A DNA stretch of 64,000 nucleotides from Anaeramoeba flamelloides (taxonomy: Eukaryota; Metamonada; Anaeramoebidae), in contig JANTQA010000015.1 of NCBI GenBank assembly GCA_027625915.1, positions 5,361,001 through 5,425,000 of the forward strand, read 5' to 3'. The stretch's first letter is position 1. Every line of letters starts with the position of its first letter. A program made the position numbers and the translations under genes. This document shows positions 59,603 to 64,000 of the stretch, piece by piece. Below the pieces are notes generated by a model that searched no databases, was not told the DNA's origin, and saw nothing but the letters and a program-made list of their open reading frames with translations.

Positions 59603-61338
59603 TGTTAGAGCAGACAGGATTGAAAAACTGTTTCCAAAAAAATTTGTTTTTGCCAAAAAAAAGAGAAAAAAATATTTAAAAAATGATTTTCTTTCTGAAA
59701 TAATTTGTTTTCATTATGACCTTGAATTTATTCAAATTCAAAAAAGAATTTCATTTTTATTATTGAAATATTGTAGTGAGAAGAAATTCGAAGTTCAAGA
59801 TGTCAAAAACAATTTTGAAAAAATATTTATTTCCCTTGAGTGCTTGTAACTTTTATTATTTTTAGTCAAGACAAATGAGATTAAAACTTGGGATGTGAAT
59901 TAATTACTAAAATATTTTGACTTTGTATCTCAAAGAAAAACCATCTAGTTTCAAATCTTTCTTAATAACAGTTGAATATTATTCTATTAAAAAATAAAAT
60001 ATAATTCCCACAAATGTATTCTTATGCTCAAATGAGTTTATTTTCCTGATATTTTGAAAAATCTTTACTTTTATTTCAAAAATCAGTTTGTTCCTATTAG
60101 TAAATGTTGTGAGAATAATTGAGAAATTATTATTATAAATTCTTCTAATATTAATTAGAATATTATTTTCTAGAATTTTTTTAATTATAATAACTAAGCT
60201 CAAACAGTAAAAATTTTAATTGTTGATTTATTTTAATTAATTTTATTTTAATTGAAGCAAACTTCTTATTTATCTTTAAATGATTAGTCTCTATTTTTTT
60301 TTTTTTTTTTTGACAAATTTCTAAATAAGGATTCCTTATCGAGAAATATGCTTAATATAGAAAATACACAGTTTTTCAGATCTAAGTAATTGGCAAAAAA
60401 TGTTCTCAAAATCTATTAAATTTAGGTAAAATTATTTAATAGAGATTAGTCCCTTAAAAGAAAAAATAAATTTACAATTTTGTTAAACTCAAAGTGGAGT
60501 ACATAAATTTTTATTGGATAAAAGGAACTCAGTTGGCAAGTTATAATCACATAGAAATAATAACTAGATTCAACAAAAAGAAATATATTTTATTTGAAAA
60601 AATAATGATTATATATGTAAATTCCTTTTGGGTAAAAAATTATATATACATAAAATGCATACATAAATAAATACATACCTTCATATATACCGGAAAGGGA
60701 ATGAGAAAGAAGAAGAAAAAAAAAAAGAGATGAGGGTTTAAAAAAAAGAGAGAAAAGAAAAAAAATTAATAATGTAGTTTTGATTATCTAAAAATAAATC
60801 CAAATGAAGAGATATATTTGAAAATATCTCTTGATAAATAATAAATTTCATGGTTATTGAAATATTCTCTGTTTCAATGAATTAATTTGTTTTTATTTCT
60901 TTGGTTTTTTATTTGTTTGAATTTGCTTTATTTGTTCTTTCACCTGTTTCTAGATATTTGAGATTTTGAGCTTTGCCATTAGAAATGATTTAAATATTCA
61001 AAACTGTTTTTTTCATTTATAAAATATGAATATCTATATGGGGTATTCTAAAATAACAAAAGTATATTGATTGTTCTAACGATTAAGATATATTTGTAAT
61101 TTAGACGAGTTTTTTTTTTTTTTTTTTATGTTTGGTTTAAGGATTATTTTAAAATAATTTGAATTTTTCTAGACTTTCTTTGAATTTAAAACTTTCTAAT
61201 AAATTCAAATTATATTTTGTTTTTTATCATGAGTGTCTGCTCTTCGAATTATCCATTTGATTCCAATTAATGTTTTTACTAGTCCTAAAAAAAGGTAATT
61301 TTTTGTGAAATTTTGTCCATTTATCTTTCAAATAATAG
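59603..61338. other. Spacer upstream of the SPRY gene
   Basis: A+T-rich. A short word at 60011-60040 (CACAAATGTATTCTTATGCTC) resembles a stretch of the LINE coding end but is too short to call. A purine-rich patch lies at 60690-60765. No gene seen. Confidence 0.45.
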
Positions 61339-61538
61339 TACAGCCAGTTCCACTTTTAAGATAACAACTTTCATATAAATTTAAAATAAAAAATAACTTT
61401 CAAATTAATACACAAAATTCTAATTCCAGTGGAATAATTTATGTTATTCAATTCCCACAGTTTTGATCTCAAATAGAGATTTTTGTACTGCTTAAATCAA
61501 TTTGAAAGTTTGAGTCTCAAAAGTGAAACTCATTGTTA
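61339..61538 (+). mobile_element. Palindromic MITE, CAGTCAGTTCC family, copy 6 (old)
   Basis: TA-CAGCCAGTTCCACTT at the left and AAGTGAAACTCATTGTTA at the right, with many differences in the arms (GATAACAACTTTCAT, TTTGAAAGTTTGAGTC). This is the most diverged copy in the window, so several waves of activity are implied. Plus orientation by the remaining centre. Confidence 0.75.
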
Positions 61539-62102
61539 GTTAATTTAATGTTTTTTTTTTTTTATTAGTTTTTATTTTCGTTTGTTAAGACTTAAATTGA
61601 TTAATTCAATTTCATATTCATAAATTTTTTTCAGTAATGTTTTACAACAATAATTTTCTAAGGTAAAAAGTGCCTACTTCCTTCAAGAAAGTTAATTCTT
61701 ATTTCTTGAAGGTCAAGTCACTTAAAGGAAATTTAATCAATAACCAAGATTCTTCTTTTTATTAGAATTAACTTTGTCAAATTTTTCTTTTTTTAGAAAA
61801 AAAAAATCAATCAATCAACGTAAAATAAAAGTCAGAGGATCAGATTAACAAAATATAAAAACAACATATATTCTTAGGGGAAAAAATTCGAATAAATCAA
61901 AATAAATTTTAAAAGAATCTAAATTAATTTAGTAATTTATTTATTATTTATTTATTTTGTAATTATTATATTTTTTATTGAGAGAAAGGGGTAATTATTG
62001 AAATTTTTACATATTAATAATAATGGAAGAAGGAAAATAATTAAAATATCAATGAAAATAATAAAATAATTTACATGGCCAAGTTAAAAAGAATATCCAC
62101 TG
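61539..62102. other. Spacer with small palindrome
   Basis: Contains CCTTCAAGAAAGTTAATTCT and its near-inverse ATTTCTTGAAGG (61680-61712), a 33-bp imperfect hairpin. No gene. Confidence 0.45.
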
Positions 62103-62328
62103 TAAGCCAAATTTCAAAATTAGGGGCAAACTTTTTTATTATTATTTTTTTCTTTTTTCGTTTGTTTTTTAAAAAATAAAATTATTACACTATATTTTTA
62201 TTTATTAATCTAAATTGGTTATTATCTCTAAACACTTTCATAAAATACATTATTATTTAAAAGAAAAAAAAAAATTAAATAAATTTTTTACTGATGAAAA
62301 ATCTGCCCCTATTTTTGAAATTAAGCTT
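62103..62328. mobile_element. Small MITE with TAAGC ends
   Basis: A 27-bp imperfect inverted repeat closes 226 bp: TAAGCCAAATTTCAAAATTA and GGGGCAAA at the left, TCTGCCCCTATTTTTGAAATT and AAGCTTA at the right. The core is A+T-rich and non-coding. Only one copy was found in the window. Confidence 0.6.
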
Positions 62329-62412
62329 AGTTGGGTTTTTTTTTAAATTTTAGAAATAAACCTAAATTTTGAAAAAAAAAAATCTAGTCACTGTATGTCA
62401 CTAGATAACTGG

Positions 62413-62419
<7 letters not shown>

Positions 62420-62452
<33 letters not shown>
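62420..62452. repeat. (AT)n microsatellite
   Basis: An uninterrupted alternating AT run of about 33 bases, following a short LINE-tail-like piece (GTTGGGTTTTTTTTTAAAT, 62330-62398). Confidence 0.85.
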
Positions 62453-62454
<2 letters not shown>

Positions 62455-62503
62455 TTAAGTTTATTTATTTTCAATTATTTATTATTGCTTTTTCTTAAAT
62501 CCT

Positions 62504-62836
62504 TTGAAGTGTTTGAGTCAAAAATCCACTGATGAAAAATTCCCTACAAGTACGATAAGTTCAATAATTTTGATTAGTAATAATATAGGTTTTTTGTGTA
62601 TTTTTTTGAATAATTATATCATATGGTTTTTTTTTATTATTTTTGTTGTGGTTTATGTTTTGTTACTTTTTTTAGTTGTTATTGGATTAAGAAACCTTCC
62701 CGGATTTAGTATTCTGAGAATAATTTGCAAATGGTTGATACTATTAGCTAGGATTTATTTACAGGAAAATATTTCCTACCTTGTTTTCTATTGTTTGATT
62801 CAGATTTTCTTACTACTAATTGATAAGAGTATATAA
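62504..62836 (+). CDS. Possible exon of a multi-pass membrane protein
   Basis: Unrecognised. About 110 codons without an ATG at the left edge. The translation has three strongly hydrophobic stretches (for example NNYIIWFFFIIFVVVYVLLL, then a stretch ending LARIYL, and ISYLVFYCLIQIFLLL) separated by short polar loops (GLRNLPGFS). Unlike most hydrophobic frames here it is not a simple shadow of poly-T or of an antisense gene. It could be the last exon of a multi-spanning protein, ending at TAA 62834-62836. No upstream exon was found, and A+T-rich DNA easily yields hydrophobic frames. Confidence 0.25.
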   Translation: MKCLSQKSTDEKFPTSTISSIILISNNIGFLCIFLNNYIIWFFFIIFVVVYVLLLFLVVIGLRNLPGFSILRIICKWLILLARIYLQENISYLVFYCLIQIFLLLIDKSI

Positions 62837-62889
62837 TGGATTAAAATGGTCCTTTTGTGATCTATACAAATAATATAGTGGTTATTAAT

Positions 62890-63290
62890 TCTCTTCATAA
62901 AAAAAAACAAAAGAATTTGAATTTCTGGAAAATTTAATAATAATAAAAATATTAATATTCTTAATGTTATTACAAAAATTATTCATCATGTTTATTATCT
63001 CTTTGATGGATAATAAATTGATTTTTGATTTTATAATAAATATCCTAAACAAAATTTTAGGAAATCTGGGAAGTGTAGTAGAGTGAAATAAAGTTCCAAG
63101 TTTTTTTTCCTTCATAAATTGAAAAAAAACCTAATCCTGATTTTATAGAATTCATGGGAATTGGGAAAAATCTAGGTTTTTTCTCTATTCATTTTAATTC
63201 GGGAAATTTTAACAGTTTTTTTTTTTTACTTTTAGTTTTTAATAAGAAAATCTATTAATTTTCTAATCAAAATAAAAATTAAAAAAAAAA
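62890..63290 (+). mobile_element. Heavily decayed LINE 3' end
   Basis: The stretch 62935-63070 still follows the LINE C-terminal coding order (Asn run AATAATAATAAAAATATTAA, ATTCATCATGTTTATTATCT, GAAATCTGGG). The tail follows: GTGTAGTAGAGTGAAATAAAG, a T-run, GAATTCATGGGAATTGGG, and the TCAAAATAAAAATTAAAAAA end. Many stops. This is the oldest-looking LINE copy. Confidence 0.5.
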
Positions 63291-63774
63291 AATAATTTAA
63301 ACAAGAGATCATTACACACTATCCAAATCTACAATGAAATTTTTTCAATATCAAATTTTGGGGTTGATTTAGAATTTTAAAATGCCTAATATGAGAATAA
63401 GAAATCTCGTATTGTAAAAAAAATCCAAATGAGCCAATATTCAGGAATTTTTTCTGATTTTCAAAAAATAACTATTCAGAACCCTAAATAGCTCTAAATC
63501 TCGAAAATTCATTGAAAAACCACATAAAATTTACTCTTAAAAATATGAATTTTTTTGATCATATCAGAAGTTTATTTTTCATATCATCTCATTCAGGAAA
63601 TTTTTTTTTTTCAATATAGGTGTTTTCTTATTCTTATATTCAACTTTTTAAAAATCCAAATCAACATCAAACTTTGATATTGAAAAAAAAAAAATCATTT
63701 TTGCCTTGGAACAACTTTAATAACTCCTCCCTTAAGGGACTAATCACTATTAAAATTTTGTTACCTAAATTTAA

Positions 63775-63975
63775 TACAGTCAGTTTCACTTTTAAGGCAC
63801 AAACTTTCAACGGAATTTAAGGTACAAAAAAAATCTCAAATTAAAGCACAAAATTCAAATTCTAGTCAAAATAAATTGTAAAAAAAAAAATTGCAAATTT
63901 TGTGCCTTAATTTGAGATTTTTTTGTTCCTTAAATTTCGTTGAAAGTTTGTGCCTTAAAAGTGAAACTGACTGTA
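63775..63975 (+). mobile_element. Palindromic MITE, CAGTCAGTTCC family, copy 7
   Basis: TA-CAGTCAGTTTCACTT ... AAGTGAAACTGACTG-TA, 201 bp. The two outer ends are exact inverses of each other, with the same C-to-T/G-to-A change in both arms. The inner arms (CTTTCAACG.AATTTAAGG, AATTTCGTTGAAAGTTTG) are nearly identical to copy 1. Plus orientation by the centre. Confidence 0.9.
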
Positions 63976-64000
63976 GATTTTGAGAAAATTTTTTCCCAAT

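Noticed and set aside
59603-59656. Extension of the SPRY protein to 59656
   Set aside because: Only a TTG could start it, and the added residues are Phe/Ser-rich without similarity; ATG 59602 is the natural start.
61339-61538. Possibility that the palindromic repeats are transcription terminators or CRISPR-like repeats
   Set aside because: They are 200-bp dispersed elements with TA flanks in both orientations and different degrees of decay, not regularly spaced and not tied to gene ends.

Overview
The window is very A+T-rich nuclear DNA from a microbial eukaryote with short GT-AG introns, long Asn/Lys/Glu-rich low-complexity stretches inside proteins, and several kilobases between genes filled with small DNA transposons and decayed LINE ends. 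TAA and TAG are both used as stops, and no in-frame stop codon interrupts the large conserved proteins, so the standard code fits. Gene content (BEACH, RasGAP-VPS9, BTB-BACK, CH-like and SPRY proteins) and the wide, repeat-filled spacers suggest an amoeboid protist. My best guess is Anaeramoeba or a relative, with a dictyostelid-like amoebozoan second; this is inference. No tRNA, rRNA, CRISPR array, LTR element or viral gene was recognised.

Layout. 2.8-7.7 kb (minus): a RasGAP + VPS9 protein of the GAPVD1/RME-6 type, split by a 2.1-kb intron that carries a MITE. 12.4-14.2 kb (minus): a long coiled-coil protein. 16.7-17.5 kb (minus): the 3' end of a LINE. 18.6-22.3 kb (minus): a CH-like, Lys/Glu-rich protein with six copies of a DDLDELNFSSS motif and an apparent frameshift in an A36 tract. 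22.3-28.5 kb: spacer with four MITEs. 28.5-40.6 kb (plus): an intronless 4,030-residue BEACH-WD40 protein. 40.7-46.1 kb: a TIR transposon and a cluster of LINE ends. 46.3-47.4 kb (minus): a three-exon AKTIP/FTS-type UEV protein. 48.4-48.7 kb (plus): SRP14. 51.0-51.9 kb: LINE end. 53.2-54.7 kb (plus): BTB-BACK protein fused to a domain otherwise familiar from bacteria. 55.3-56.0 kb: remnant of a Tc1-like transposon. 56.5-58.1 kb: LINE tails. 58.5-59.6 kb (minus): SPRY protein. 61-64 kb: three MITEs, a possible membrane-protein exon and another LINE end.

Several host genes belong to membrane traffic: a probable Rab5 exchange factor with a RasGAP domain, the FTS subunit of the FTS-Hook-FHIP endosome/dynein adaptor, a giant BEACH protein (lysosome/autophagy family) and SRP14 of the secretory pathway. 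They are not an operon and their proximity may be chance. The repeat landscape has three layers: a palindromic MITE family with TA target sites (seven copies), other TIR families, and LINE 3' ends whose untranslated tails are built from serial hairpin modules.
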